Source: Rhizobium sp. BK313
Lineage (GTDB): Bacteria; Pseudomonadota; Alphaproteobacteria; Rhizobiales; Rhizobiaceae
DNA length: 64,000 nucleotides
Reading direction: 5' to 3'
NCBI RefSeq assembly: GCF_014193655.1
Contig: NZ_JACHZQ010000005.1
Span: forward strand, 434,001-498,000
In this document: positions 1 through 8,370 of the stretch, one piece after another
Layout of the letters: every line of letters begins with the position of its first letter
Numbering within the stretch: position 1 is the first letter of the stretch
The notes under the pieces: generated by a model
The model's input: only the letters and a program-made list of their open reading frames with translations
Told to the model about the DNA's origin: nothing
Databases searched by the model: none
Made by a program: the position numbers and the translations under genes

Positions 1-1
1 G

Positions 2-586
2 AACATGGTGATCTCGGTTGCCTGCGCCCTTCCAGCAGCCTACGCCTTCTCGCGGTACCGCTTCCTCGGCGACAAGCATGTCTTCTTCTGGCTGTTGACA
101 AACCGCATGGCGCCGCCGGCTGTCTTCGCGCTGCCCTTCTTCCAGCTCTATTCGGCCTTCGGCCTGATCGACACTCACATTGCGGTGGCGCTGGCACATT
201 GCCTGTTCAACGTGCCGCTGGCCGTCTGGATTCTCGAAGGGTTTATGTCCGGCGTGCCGAAGGAGATCGACGAAACGGCCTATATCGACGGCTATTCGTT
301 TCCCCGCTTCTTCATCAAGATCTTCATTCCGTTGATCGCAAGCGGCATCGGCGTCGCCGCCTTCTTCTGCTTCATGTTCTCCTGGGTCGAACTCCTGATC
401 GCCCGCACCCTGACGACAACAGACGCCAAGCCGATCGCCGCCATCATGACGCGCACGGTCTCGGCCGCCGGCATGGACTGGGGCCTGCTTGCGGCGGCAG
501 GCGTACTGACGCTGATCCCCGGAGCGCTCGTCATCTATTTCGTCCGCAACTACATCGCCAAGGGCTTCGCACTCGGCCGCGTCTAA
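2..586 (+). CDS. glpQ: Glycerol ABC transporter permease GlpQ (5' end outside window)
   Basis: C-terminal 194 residues of a MalG-type inner-membrane permease; the reading frame is open to the window edge, so the true start lies upstream. Several hydrophobic segments are visible, and the cytoplasmic EAA loop that docks the ATPase reads EIDETAYIDGYSFPRFFIKI, with the expected E-A and G. The protein ends 12 bases before a DUF2160 gene and then a 576-residue binding protein. That order (permease, small membrane protein, large binding protein) is the 3' end of the rhizobial glpSTPQUV glycerol uptake operon, and the name rests mostly on this context. Taken alone, the sequence says only 'carbohydrate ABC permease'. 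Confidence 0.85.
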   Translation, partial: NMVISVACALPAAYAFSRYRFLGDKHVFFWLLTNRMAPPAVFALPFFQLYSAFGLIDTHIAVALAHCLFNVPLAVWILEGFMSGVPKEIDETAYIDGYSFPRFFIKIFIPLIASGIGVAAFFCFMFSWVELLIARTLTTTDAKPIAAIMTRTVSAAGMDWGLLAAAGVLTLIPGALVIYFVRNYIAKGFALGRV

Positions 587-598
587 GAGGAACCCGCC

Positions 599-886
599 AT
601 GAATACCGATTTTTCCTGGATGGCCTGGACGTTGCCGACGGTGCTGTTCTTCGTGACGATCCTGGTAATTCTGATCGGCATGGCGGTCTGGGAATATTTT
701 TCGCCCGGTGGCCATCCCCGCGTCGGCATCCTGCATTTCGAAACGACGCGCGGCGATCGGCTGTTCGTCTCGCTCCTCGGCGCCGCTTTCATTCATATCG
801 CTTGGTTGGGTCTGGGAGGGCCCAGCCTTTGGTGGGCTCTTGCCATTTCCGTGGTTTACGCCATCGGCGTTTTCCGCCTGGTCTAG
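599..886 (+). CDS. glpU: DUF2160 small membrane protein GlpU
   Basis: A 95-residue protein with about three hydrophobic helices (residues roughly 8-28, 58-75 and 76-93) and a short polar stretch between the first two containing FSPGGHPRVG. It matches the DUF2160 family, whose members sit between the permeases and the binding protein in rhizobial glycerol transport operons (glpU). Its molecular role is not established; it may be an accessory membrane subunit of the importer. The ATG follows AGAGGAAC at a normal ribosome-binding distance. The gene lies 12 bases after glpQ and 128 bases before glpV, which has its own strong ribosome-binding site. Confidence 0.85.
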   Translation: MNTDFSWMAWTLPTVLFFVTILVILIGMAVWEYFSPGGHPRVGILHFETTRGDRLFVSLLGAAFIHIAWLGLGGPSLWWALAISVVYAIGVFRLV

Positions 887-1014
887 CATGGTTTCAAAGA
901 GTTACCGCGTCCTTTGCCCATCGATAGGCAAGCGGCGCAGTAAGACAAGTCGATACAGATGGCCGGGGGGTCTGGCCGTCTGACAATGCACTCGCAACCT
1001 GTAGGGAGGAATAT

Positions 1015-2745
1015 ATGCGACGGCATCTCTTAACAACAACGGCAGTCGTGCTGCTGGCTCTGGCCGGGTCGGCCCACGCCGGCATGAACGAAGCCAAGGC
1101 ATTCCTGGACAAGGAGATCGGCGATCTCTCGACACTCTCGCGCGCCGACCAGGAAAAGGAAATGCAATGGTTCGTCGATGCGGCCAAGCCCTTCCAGGGC
1201 ATGGAGATCAAGGTGGTCTCGGAAACCTTGACGACGCACCAATATGAATCACAGGTTCTGGCGCCGGCCTTCACCGCCATCACCGGCATCAAGGTCACCC
1301 ACGACGTCATCCAGGAAGGCGACGTCGTCGAAAAAATCCAGACACAGATGCAGACCGGCCAGAACCTCTATGACGGCTGGGTCAATGATTCGGACCTGAT
1401 CGGCACCCATTGGCGCTACAAACAGGTGCGCAACCTGACCGACTGGATGGCCAATGAAGGCAAGGACGTTACCAATCCCGACCTGGACATCGCCGACTTC
1501 ATCGGCACCAGCTTCACCACCGCTCCGGACAAGAAGCTCTATCAGCTTCCCGACCAACAGTTCGCCAACCTTTATTGGTTCCGCTACGACTGGTTCAACG
1601 ACGAGAAGAACAAGGCCGATTTCAAGGCCAAATACGGCTACGATCTCGGCGTGCCGGTCAATTGGTCGGCCTATGAGGATATCGCCGAGTTCTTCACCGG
1701 CCGCGATGTCAACGGCAAGAAGGTCTTCGGCCATATGGATTACGGCAAGAAAGACCCGTCGCTCGGCTGGCGCTTCACCGACGCCTGGCTTTCCATGGCC
1801 GGCAACGGCGACAAGGGCCTGCCGAACGGTCTGCCGGTCGACGAATGGGGTATCAAGGTCGACGCCAACTCCCGCCCGGTCGGCTCTTGCGTCGCGCGCG
1901 GCGGCGACACCAACGGCCCGGCAGCCGTCTACTCCCTCCAGAAATATCTCGATTGGCTGAAGGCCTATGCACCGCCGGAAGCGCAAGGCATGACTTTCTC
2001 GGAATCCGGTCCGGTTCCGGCGCAGGGCAATGTCGCCCAACAGATCTTCTGGTACACGGCTTTCACCGCCAACATGGTCACGCCGGGCTTGCCGGTCATG
2101 AACGAGGACGGCACGCCGAAGTGGCGCATGGCGCCCTCGCCGCATGGCGTCTACTGGAAGGACGGCATGAAGCTCGGCTATCAGGACGTCGGTTCCTGGA
2201 CGCTGATGAAATCCACTCCCGATGACCGCGCCAAGGCCGCCTGGCTTTATGCGCAGTTCGTGACTTCAAAGACGGTGGATGTGAAGAAGAGCCATGTCGG
2301 CCTCACCTTCATCCGCGAATCCACCATTCGCGACAAGAGCTTCACCAAGCGTGCGCCGGAACTCGGTGGCCTCATCGAGTTCTATCGCTCGCCCGCACGC
2401 GTCCAGTGGTCGCCCACCGGCACTAACGTTCCGGACTATCCGAAGCTGGCGCAGCTCTGGTGGCAGGCGATCGGCGACGCCGCATCCGGCGCGAAGGATG
2501 CGCAGGGCGCCATGGATGCCCTATGCGCCGATCAGGAGCGGGTCCTGCAGCGCCTGGAACGCGCCGGCGTTCAGGGCGACATCGGTCCGAAGCTCGCCGA
2601 GGAGCATGATCTCGCCTACTGGAACGCCGATGCCGTCAAGAACGGCCATCTCGCTCCACAGTTGAAGGTCGCAAACGAGAAGGAAAAGCCGGTTACCATC
2701 AACTACGATGAACTGGTCAAGAGCTGGGCGGACGCGAAGAAATAG
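1015..2745 (+). CDS. glpV: Glycerol ABC transporter substrate-binding protein GlpV
   Basis: A periplasmic solute-binding protein of 576 residues, much longer than the usual 400-450 for sugar-binding proteins, as is typical of GlpV. Residues 1-22 are a Sec signal peptide (MRRHLL..., cleavage after SAHA). Aromatic clusters such as NLYWFRYDWFNDE and IFWYTAFTANMV are of the kind that line polyol or sugar pockets. The ATG follows GTAGGGAGGA, an excellent ribosome-binding site. It would capture glycerol in the periplasm and hand it to GlpP/GlpQ. The gene is last in the operon and is followed by a clear intrinsic terminator. Substrate is assigned from family and neighbours, not from binding residues. 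Confidence 0.85.
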   Translation: MRRHLLTTTAVVLLALAGSAHAGMNEAKAFLDKEIGDLSTLSRADQEKEMQWFVDAAKPFQGMEIKVVSETLTTHQYESQVLAPAFTAITGIKVTHDVIQEGDVVEKIQTQMQTGQNLYDGWVNDSDLIGTHWRYKQVRNLTDWMANEGKDVTNPDLDIADFIGTSFTTAPDKKLYQLPDQQFANLYWFRYDWFNDEKNKADFKAKYGYDLGVPVNWSAYEDIAEFFTGRDVNGKKVFGHMDYGKKDPSLGWRFTDAWLSMAGNGDKGLPNGLPVDEWGIKVDANSRPVGSCVARGGDTNGPAAVYSLQKYLDWLKAYAPPEAQGMTFSESGPVPAQGNVAQQIFWYTAFTANMVTPGLPVMNEDGTPKWRMAPSPHGVYWKDGMKLGYQDVGSWTLMKSTPDDRAKAAWLYAQFVTSKTVDVKKSHVGLTFIRESTIRDKSFTKRAPELGGLIEFYRSPARVQWSPTGTNVPDYPKLAQLWWQAIGDAASGAKDAQGAMDALCADQERVLQRLERAGVQGDIGPKLAEEHDLAYWNADAVKNGHLAPQLKVANEKEKPVTINYDELVKSWADAKK

Positions 2746-2770
2746 GCCGCGGCCATGACGAGATGCGGAT

Positions 2771-2802
2771 GCCGGAGCCTGAAAGGGCTCCGGCATTTTT
2801 TT
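2771..2802 (+). terminator. Intrinsic terminator of the glp operon
   Basis: A perfect 9-bp GC-rich stem (GCCGGAGCC at 2771-2779 with GGCTCCGGC at 2786-2794) with a 6-base loop, followed by A and seven T. It lies 25 bases after the glpV stop codon. Confidence 0.92.
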
Positions 2803-3052
2803 GTCGCGAATGGCTTGGCAAACCTGCATTTCGAGGCACATCTCAACGGCATGGAGCCCACCATTGACTTCGCCGTTGGCGGGTTTGGAACCAAAAGCAG
2901 AAAATCGGCAAAAGAAGCCGTCACGCAACTGTCATACACTTGACACATTTCACTCGAGCGCAAACTATCCTTATCCGGATCATGATATCAGCGCGCAGCT
3001 GAAGCCGTTGATATGATTCATGGATTTTCTGTGATTTCATAAGGAGAACAGC
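2803..3052. other. Intergenic region upstream of the acid phosphatase
   Basis: Between the glp terminator and the GTG start at 3053. It becomes AT-richer towards 2930-3040, as expected for a promoter, but I see no convincing -35/-10 pair or operator. Short open frames here lack ribosome-binding sites and protein-like composition. The only clear signal is the ribosome-binding site AAGGAG at 3041-3046. Confidence 0.5.
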
Positions 3053-3913
3053 GTGAGAAACGGATATTTAGGGCGCCGGGCGCTCGTCACCGCCATCGGC
3101 CTCGCCGCCGCCCTGCCGGCTTTGGCCGCCGATCTGCCAACAGCCATGCCCGACGACAATCTCAACGCGGTTCTCTGGGATCAAACCTCGGTCGAAGCCA
3201 AGGCCAATGCGCTGGGCGCCTATGCGCTCGCCCACTACCGGCTCGACGAGGCGCTGGCGGACAAGAGCTGGACGGCAGCGCCGGCCGAACAGACAGGAGC
3301 CTTTCAGGACCTGCCGCCCGCCATTATCCTCGATGTCGACGATACCGTCCTGAACACCTCGCCCTACCAGGCATGGAACGTGATCAACAGCACCAGCTTT
3401 ACGCCGGACAGCTGGAACAAATACGTCAACGCCGAGCGGGACGTTGCGATCCCGGGTGCCGTCGAGTTCACCCAATATGCCGCTTCGAAAGGCGTGAAGG
3501 TGTTCTATGTCACCAACCGCACAGCCGACGAAGAGAAGCCGACCGTCGAGGAAATGAAACGCTTCGGCTTTCCGATGGGCGACAACGTCGACACCTTCCT
3601 CAGTGCCAAGGAGCAACCGGACTGGGGCTCGGCCAAGGGCACACGCCGCGCCTTCATCGCCAAGAACTACCGCATTCTCCTGATGTTCGGCGATAATCTC
3701 GGTGACTTCACCGACGACTACAAGGGCACAGTCGAGGAACGCGACAAGGTCTTCGAGGCTGACGCCGCCCATTTCGGCCATGACTGGATCGCCATCGCCA
3801 ATCCGACCTACGGCTCGTTCGAAAGTGCGCCCTATCACAGCGACTACAAGCTTTCGCCGGAACAGCAGCGCCAGATGAAACACGATGCGCTGAAGCCGTG
3901 GGACGGGAAATAA
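3053..3913 (+). CDS. Secreted HAD-superfamily acid phosphatase (class B / e(P4)-like)
   Basis: A phosphomonoesterase of 286 residues, likely periplasmic. Residues 1-26 form a Sec signal peptide (ending ALPALAA). HAD motif I is ILDVDDTVLN, with nucleophile D94 and acid D96. Motif II is VFYVTNRT, and the last acidic motif is MFGDNLGDF. These are features of the class B/C acid phosphatases that remove phosphate from nucleotides or sugar phosphates outside the cytoplasm. There is no lipobox, so unlike haemophilus e(P4) it should be soluble. The start is GTG, chosen because AAGGAG lies 6 bases upstream and the signal peptide begins there. Substrate is not predictable from the sequence. Monocistronic; it ends at a hairpin shared with the convergent gene. 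Confidence 0.85.
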   Translation: MRNGYLGRRALVTAIGLAAALPALAADLPTAMPDDNLNAVLWDQTSVEAKANALGAYALAHYRLDEALADKSWTAAPAEQTGAFQDLPPAIILDVDDTVLNTSPYQAWNVINSTSFTPDSWNKYVNAERDVAIPGAVEFTQYAASKGVKVFYVTNRTADEEKPTVEEMKRFGFPMGDNVDTFLSAKEQPDWGSAKGTRRAFIAKNYRILLMFGDNLGDFTDDYKGTVEERDKVFEADAAHFGHDWIAIANPTYGSFESAPYHSDYKLSPEQQRQMKHDALKPWDGK

Positions 3914-3933
3914 GCGCTCTTCGACGAATGCAT

Positions 3934-3969
3934 ATCAGGTGAGTTCCGGCAAAGCCGAGCTCACCTGAT
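3934..3969. terminator. Long hairpin between convergent genes
   Basis: ATCAGGTGAG (3934-3943) pairs perfectly with CTCACCTGAT (3960-3969), and CGGC/GCCG extends the inner stem around an AAA loop. It sits between two converging stop codons (3913 and 3992). There is no T-tract on either side, so it is a possible bidirectional terminator or 3'-end stabiliser rather than a textbook terminator. Confidence 0.6.
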
Positions 3970-3991
3970 CATCACCATAGCCAGCTATCAA

Positions 3992-5287
3992 TTACCCCTT
4001 CTTCAACTTTGCCTTCCCCTCGTCCACCAGCTTCTGCGCTGCTTCCGCAACCGTGATCTTGCCGAAAGCGAGCTGATCTGCAACCGGGCGCATGACGTTC
4101 TGGTCGAATTCGGTCGAACCGAGCGGCGCCGGCGCCGGATAGGTGCCAACCTGATCTTTCAAGAGATCGACATACTTCACCGTCTGCTGCTCGGTCGGAT
4201 TGAGCGTCGGCAGGATGGCGGCGCGTACTGCAGGTGACATCGGCACGCCACGTTCGACGCCAAGAATTTTGCCGGCATCGATATCATTGACGAAGAAGTC
4301 GATGAATTTCGCGGCCGCTTCACCATTCTTGGTGGTGGCGCCTACGCTCCAGATCAGAGCCGGGCGATAGTAATGGCCCGAGGGGCCGTCTTTCTTTTCA
4401 CGCGGCAGAAGCGTGATAGCGAGCTTGCTCTTGACCACGAGCTGGTAGCCGACGAGCTGGTTGGAGTAGGCCATGCCCATGGCCGATTTGCCGAGCGCCA
4501 GGCAGTTGCTCTCGATGACATTCTGGTCGAGCGTCTGCACGTCCGCCGAGACGGTGCCGCCGCGCTGACGCAGATCTTCCCAATAGGTGTACCATTCCTT
4601 GGCGTCATCTACGCCAAAACCGAGACCGCCCTCATCCGTGTAGAGGCTCTTGCCGCGCTGGCGCAGCCAGGCATCGAAGACGTAGTTGTAGCGCGCGCCG
4701 TAAGGGCCGCCCCAATAGCTGCGCTTGCCGGATGCCTTGGTCATTTCCACGGCAAGGTCGGCATATTCAGCCCAGGTCGTCGTCGGACTAGGCGGCGTCA
4801 AGCCGGCCTTCTTGAATGCGTCCTCATCATAGAACAGCGCGAAGGAATTAAGCCCGAGGCCGATGCCATAGAGCTTGTTGTCGACCGTCGTCAGCTTCAG
4901 CACGTCCTTGCCGAAACTGTCCACCTTCAGCGTCGAGGGCACGAACTGGTCAAGGGCCAGGCAGGCGCCACGCTTCGAATAGTCCGATATTGTGCTCGGC
5001 TCGAGCTGGAAGACATCGGAAATGTCCTGGCTGGCCATCGCCGTCGCGAGTTTGGTCCAATAGCCGTCGCCGCTGATGCTTTCGCCAACAACGGAGATAT
5101 CGGCATTCTTGGTGTGAAACAGCTCGGCGACAGCGACCGTACGCTTGTTGCGATCGGCCGAACCCCACCACATCGCCCGCAATTGCGTCGAGTCGGCGAA
5201 AGCAGGCAGAGATCCGCCTGCACCAAAAGCGAGGCCCGCGGCGGCTCCGGCAGTTCCAATCATAAATGAACGGCGATTCATGCGCAT
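3992..5287 (-). CDS. Sugar ABC transporter substrate-binding protein (Tat-exported, orphan)
   Basis: A periplasmic sugar-binding protein (family 1) of 431 residues. The N-terminus NRRSFMIGTAGAAAG is a twin-arginine signal, with cleavage near PAFA. I chose the ATG at 5287 because AAGGAGG lies just upstream; the frame could extend further but only into the promoter. No permease or ATPase lies beside it. It is clearly paralogous to the binding protein at 15364-16650: both share WWGS near the mature N-terminus, KNAD(I/V)S, WLRQRGK(S/A)LYT, SADVQTLDQ/PADVQALDQ and GVERGVP. It may therefore feed that transporter. The gene is divergent from a LacI regulator, with operator-like palindromes between them, so it is probably repressed until the sugar is present. 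Confidence 0.87.
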   Translation of the reverse strand: MRMNRRSFMIGTAGAAAGLAFGAGGSLPAFADSTQLRAMWWGSADRNKRTVAVAELFHTKNADISVVGESISGDGYWTKLATAMASQDISDVFQLEPSTISDYSKRGACLALDQFVPSTLKVDSFGKDVLKLTTVDNKLYGIGLGLNSFALFYDEDAFKKAGLTPPSPTTTWAEYADLAVEMTKASGKRSYWGGPYGARYNYVFDAWLRQRGKSLYTDEGGLGFGVDDAKEWYTYWEDLRQRGGTVSADVQTLDQNVIESNCLALGKSAMGMAYSNQLVGYQLVVKSKLAITLLPREKKDGPSGHYYRPALIWSVGATTKNGEAAAKFIDFFVNDIDAGKILGVERGVPMSPAVRAAILPTLNPTEQQTVKYVDLLKDQVGTYPAPAPLGSTEFDQNVMRPVADQLAFGKITVAEAAQKLVDEGKAKLKKG

Positions 5288-5383
5288 GAGATTCCTCCTT
5301 CTCTTGCGATGCCTATAGCGTGCTATCCGCGACGATCTCCCGACGCCTCCTGCGGATAAGTTCGATGCGAAGATATGCAATTC

Positions 5384-5400
5384 TATTGCAGAACGCAATA
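5384..5400. promoter_or_regulatory. Candidate LacI-family operator 1
   Basis: A perfect inverted repeat, TATTGC-agaac-GCAATA, in the 161-bp region between the divergent binding-protein and lacI-type genes. Size, position and symmetry fit a LacI-family site controlling both promoters. Confidence 0.6.
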
Positions 5401-5414
5401 AACAATCTTTTTCT

Positions 5415-5426
5415 TGCAAATTTGCA
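5415..5426. promoter_or_regulatory. Candidate LacI-family operator 2
   Basis: The perfect 12-bp palindrome TGCAAATTTGCA, 15 bp after operator 1. Both contain the TTGCA/TGCAA core, which recurs as ATGCAA at 5376 and TTTGCA at 5430. Several related half-sites suggest co-operative binding. Confidence 0.5.
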
Positions 5427-5448
5427 TGATTTGCAGAAGTATTGCGAC

Positions 5449-6471
5449 ATGAGTGAAGTTCGATCCAAACGTGTCAGGCAAGCCGATATCGCCAGCAGGG
5501 CCGGCGTCTCCGTGTCAACGGTGTCGCGGGTGCTGACCAACGAGCCTGGGATCAGCGATACGATCCGCCAACAGATCTTCAAAGTGGCGAGCGATCTCGG
5601 CTACCCCTTGAAACAGGCAGCAGAAGCCGTACCCGCCGCGCTGGCGTTGATCGCCAGCGACAGCGTCACGGGCGGCCTGAGCGTCTTCTATGAGGGCATT
5701 GTCGAGGGCCTGCGTGCCGGCGCGGCGGAACGTGGCATGCCTTTCGACATACGCCTCGTCCGTGAAGCAAGGACAGCGCCCGATCATATCAAGGAATATC
5801 TCCAGACGGCCGGCGCCGAGGGTCTATTTCTCGTCGGTATCGATCCATCCGACGAGCTGCGCATCTGGCTGGAGGACAGCGGCACGCCGGTCGTGCTCGT
5901 CAACGGCACCGATTCGAGACTGCGCTTCGATGGCGTCTCCCCCTCGAATTTCTTTGGCGCCTATGCGGCGACGCGCCGGCTGATCGAAGCCGGCCATCGC
6001 CGCATCCTGCATCTGACCGGTTCGCATCGCCAGACGATCCTCGAGCGCACCCGTGGTTTTGAAGCAGCGATTGCTTCTATCGAAGGTGGCGAAGGTCGGC
6101 TCGTGCCGTTGACGTTCCAGGGGAGCGCCAGCGCGGAAGCCCATGCCGCTACCATCGCCGCCCTTGCTGATGATCGCGGTTTTACCGCGGCCTTCTGCAT
6201 GAACGATTTCGTCGCGGTTGGCGTGCTCGAAGCGGTACTCGAAGCCGGTCTGCGCGTGCCGGACGATTTCGCTGTTATCGGCTTCGACGACCTGCCGTGT
6301 GCGCTGATGACCAATCCACGCCTAGCCACCATGCGCGTCGACCGCGACGCGATCGGGCGCGAAGCCATCGGCCTGATGACCGCCCGTTTTCGCGACCGCG
6401 AGGCGCCCGCGCGCCAAGTTTGCCATGCCGTCATTCCCGTCCCCGGCGGTACCATCCCGCCCGAAACCTGA
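5449..6471 (+). CDS. LacI-family transcriptional regulator
   Basis: A sugar-responsive repressor of 340 residues. The N-terminal helix-turn-helix and hinge read RQADIASRAGVSVSTVSRVLTNEPGIS (residues 10-36, broken here only by numbering), the classic LacI pattern. The rest is a periplasmic-binding-protein-like sensor domain, including CMNDFVAVGVLEAVLEAG and VIGFDDLP near the C-terminus. The frame is open upstream to 5320, but that extension has no domain; the ATG at 5449 fits the family start. Its likely targets are its own promoter and the divergent binding-protein gene, and perhaps the DUF2264 and dehydrogenase genes 42 bases downstream on its own strand. Confidence 0.88.
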   Translation: MSEVRSKRVRQADIASRAGVSVSTVSRVLTNEPGISDTIRQQIFKVASDLGYPLKQAAEAVPAALALIASDSVTGGLSVFYEGIVEGLRAGAAERGMPFDIRLVREARTAPDHIKEYLQTAGAEGLFLVGIDPSDELRIWLEDSGTPVVLVNGTDSRLRFDGVSPSNFFGAYAATRRLIEAGHRRILHLTGSHRQTILERTRGFEAAIASIEGGEGRLVPLTFQGSASAEAHAATIAALADDRGFTAAFCMNDFVAVGVLEAVLEAGLRVPDDFAVIGFDDLPCALMTNPRLATMRVDRDAIGREAIGLMTARFRDREAPARQVCHAVIPVPGGTIPPET

Positions 6472-6513
6472 GCCCGCGTCTTTAGCGGCGACGACCGAAA
6501 AAGAGCCAGACCG

Positions 6514-8370
6514 ATGATCTACGACCCCGCCAGCACCAACCCGCTCGCCGGCAATCCGTTGGAAAACCGCGCCGATATGCGCCGCGCGTTGATCGACCTG
6601 TTCTATCCGCTTCTGCCTTACTTCTCGAAAGGCAATGCCCGCGTTCGCATCGATGCTGCGGGCGCGCATTTCGACCGCGCTGCCGCCGATCTCGAGGGTT
6701 TCGCCCGTCCACTCTGGGGCCTCGCACCGCTCTGTGCCGGCGGCGATGATTTTGCCCATTGGGACCGCTATGCCGAAGGGATCGCCAATGGCGTCGATCC
6801 CAGCCATCCGGAATATTGGGGCACCGTCAACAGCCGCGATCAGCGCATGGTCGAACTTGCCGCCCTGGGCTTTGCGCTTGCTCTGGTACCCGAAAAGATC
6901 TGGGAACCGCTCGACAGCAGAGCCCGCAGCAATCTGATCACTTATCTCAAGCATGCCCGCACCTTCGACTATGCCGACAACAATTGGAAATTCTTCCGCG
7001 TCCTCGTGGATATCGCCCTCGACCGGCTGGGTGCCGAGTTCGATCGCAGCCTGACGGAGGACTATCTCAGGGAATTGGACGGGCTCTATATCGCCGATGG
7101 CTGGTACCGCGATGGCAATGTCAGGCGTATCGATCATTACATTCCCTTCGCGATGCATTTCTACGGCCTGATCTATTCCAAGCTTGTCGACGACGACCGC
7201 GCCAAGCGCTACCGCGAGCGCGCAGCTCTGTTCGCCAGGGATTTCCGCCACTGGTTCGCGCCTGATGGCGCCACCGTGCCTTTCGGCCGCAGCCTGACCT
7301 ACCGCTTCGCCTGCGCCGGCTTCTGGTCGGCGCTCGCCTTTGCCGATGTCGAAGCGCTGCCCTGGGGCGAAATCAAGGGGCTCTGCCTGCGGCACCTGCG
7401 CTGGTGGGCCGATAAGCCGATCACCAATCGCGACGGCACCCTGCCAATCGGCTACGGCTATCCCAACCTGCTGATGTCGGAAAACTACAATTCCTCAGGC
7501 TCCCCCTACTGGGCCTTCAAGGCCTTCCTGCCGCTAGCGCTCTCCGCGACGCATCCCTTTTGGACCGCCGAGGAAAAGCCGTATGTTGCCGAACCGGCGG
7601 TCGTGCCGCTCAAGCACCCCGGCATGGTGATGATGCATAGCAAAGCGGATGTCGTGGCGCTGTCTTCCGGCCAGGAAAACTTGCAGATGCGCTTTGGGCC
7701 GGAGAAATATGCCAAATTCGCCTATTCCGCCCGCTACGGTTTCAGCGTCGAAAGCGACGAACGCGCTTTTGGCGGCGGCGCCTTCGACAGCATGCTCGCC
7801 TTCAGCGACGACGGCCTGCATTACCGCGTCCGTGAAGCCAACGAGGAGGCGAAGCTCGCCGGCGACACGCTTTACGCCAAGTGGTCGCCCTGGTCCGATG
7901 TCACAGTCGAAACTTGGCTTATCCCCGCGGCGCCTTGGCATGTCCGCCTGCACAAGATCGTCACGCCGCGACCACTGCAGACCGCTGAAGGCGGTTTTGC
8001 CATTGCCCGGCGAGATTTGGAGGCCGATACGCTCTCCTCACAGAAAGGCGCGGCCTATGTTGTCGGCGAGGCGGATTTCAGCGGCATTCTCGATCTCGGC
8101 TCGACTGTACCCCGTGACGGCCTGGCACAGAAAGCGCCGCCGAACACCAATCTGATCGTCGCCAAAACGTTGGTACCGCAACTGCGCGGCACAATCCCGG
8201 CCGGCGAAACCATTCTTGTTTCCGCCGTCCTCGCCGAGCGCGACCCCGCCGCCGTCTCCGGCGCCTGGACAAAGCCACCGGGAAAACCCGATCTCGATGC
8301 CTTGCGCGCGCTGATCGTCGAAAAGGGCGTCACCGTCAGTGCCATCAAGGCGCCGGGACGGCTGGCATGA
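6514..8370 (+). CDS. DUF2264 protein, carbohydrate-active-enzyme-like
   Basis: A 618-residue cytoplasmic protein with no signal peptide or membrane segments. It has the DUF2264 signature: an N-terminal half rich in Trp and helical repeats (RPLWGLAPLCAGG, HWDRYAEGIANGVDPSHPEYWG, DYADNNWKFFRVLVDIAL, DGWYRDGNVRRIDHYIPFAMHFYG), which resembles an alpha/alpha toroid as in unsaturated glucuronyl hydrolases and heparinase-like enzymes, followed by a beta-rich C-terminal half. No member is known to me with a proven reaction. It overlaps the dehydrogenase gene by ATGA and follows the LacI regulator, so it probably acts on the imported carbohydrate, likely as a hydrolase or lyase. That function is inferred. 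Confidence 0.75.
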   Translation: MIYDPASTNPLAGNPLENRADMRRALIDLFYPLLPYFSKGNARVRIDAAGAHFDRAAADLEGFARPLWGLAPLCAGGDDFAHWDRYAEGIANGVDPSHPEYWGTVNSRDQRMVELAALGFALALVPEKIWEPLDSRARSNLITYLKHARTFDYADNNWKFFRVLVDIALDRLGAEFDRSLTEDYLRELDGLYIADGWYRDGNVRRIDHYIPFAMHFYGLIYSKLVDDDRAKRYRERAALFARDFRHWFAPDGATVPFGRSLTYRFACAGFWSALAFADVEALPWGEIKGLCLRHLRWWADKPITNRDGTLPIGYGYPNLLMSENYNSSGSPYWAFKAFLPLALSATHPFWTAEEKPYVAEPAVVPLKHPGMVMMHSKADVVALSSGQENLQMRFGPEKYAKFAYSARYGFSVESDERAFGGGAFDSMLAFSDDGLHYRVREANEEAKLAGDTLYAKWSPWSDVTVETWLIPAAPWHVRLHKIVTPRPLQTAEGGFAIARRDLEADTLSSQKGAAYVVGEADFSGILDLGSTVPRDGLAQKAPPNTNLIVAKTLVPQLRGTIPAGETILVSAVLAERDPAAVSGAWTKPPGKPDLDALRALIVEKGVTVSAIKAPGRLA

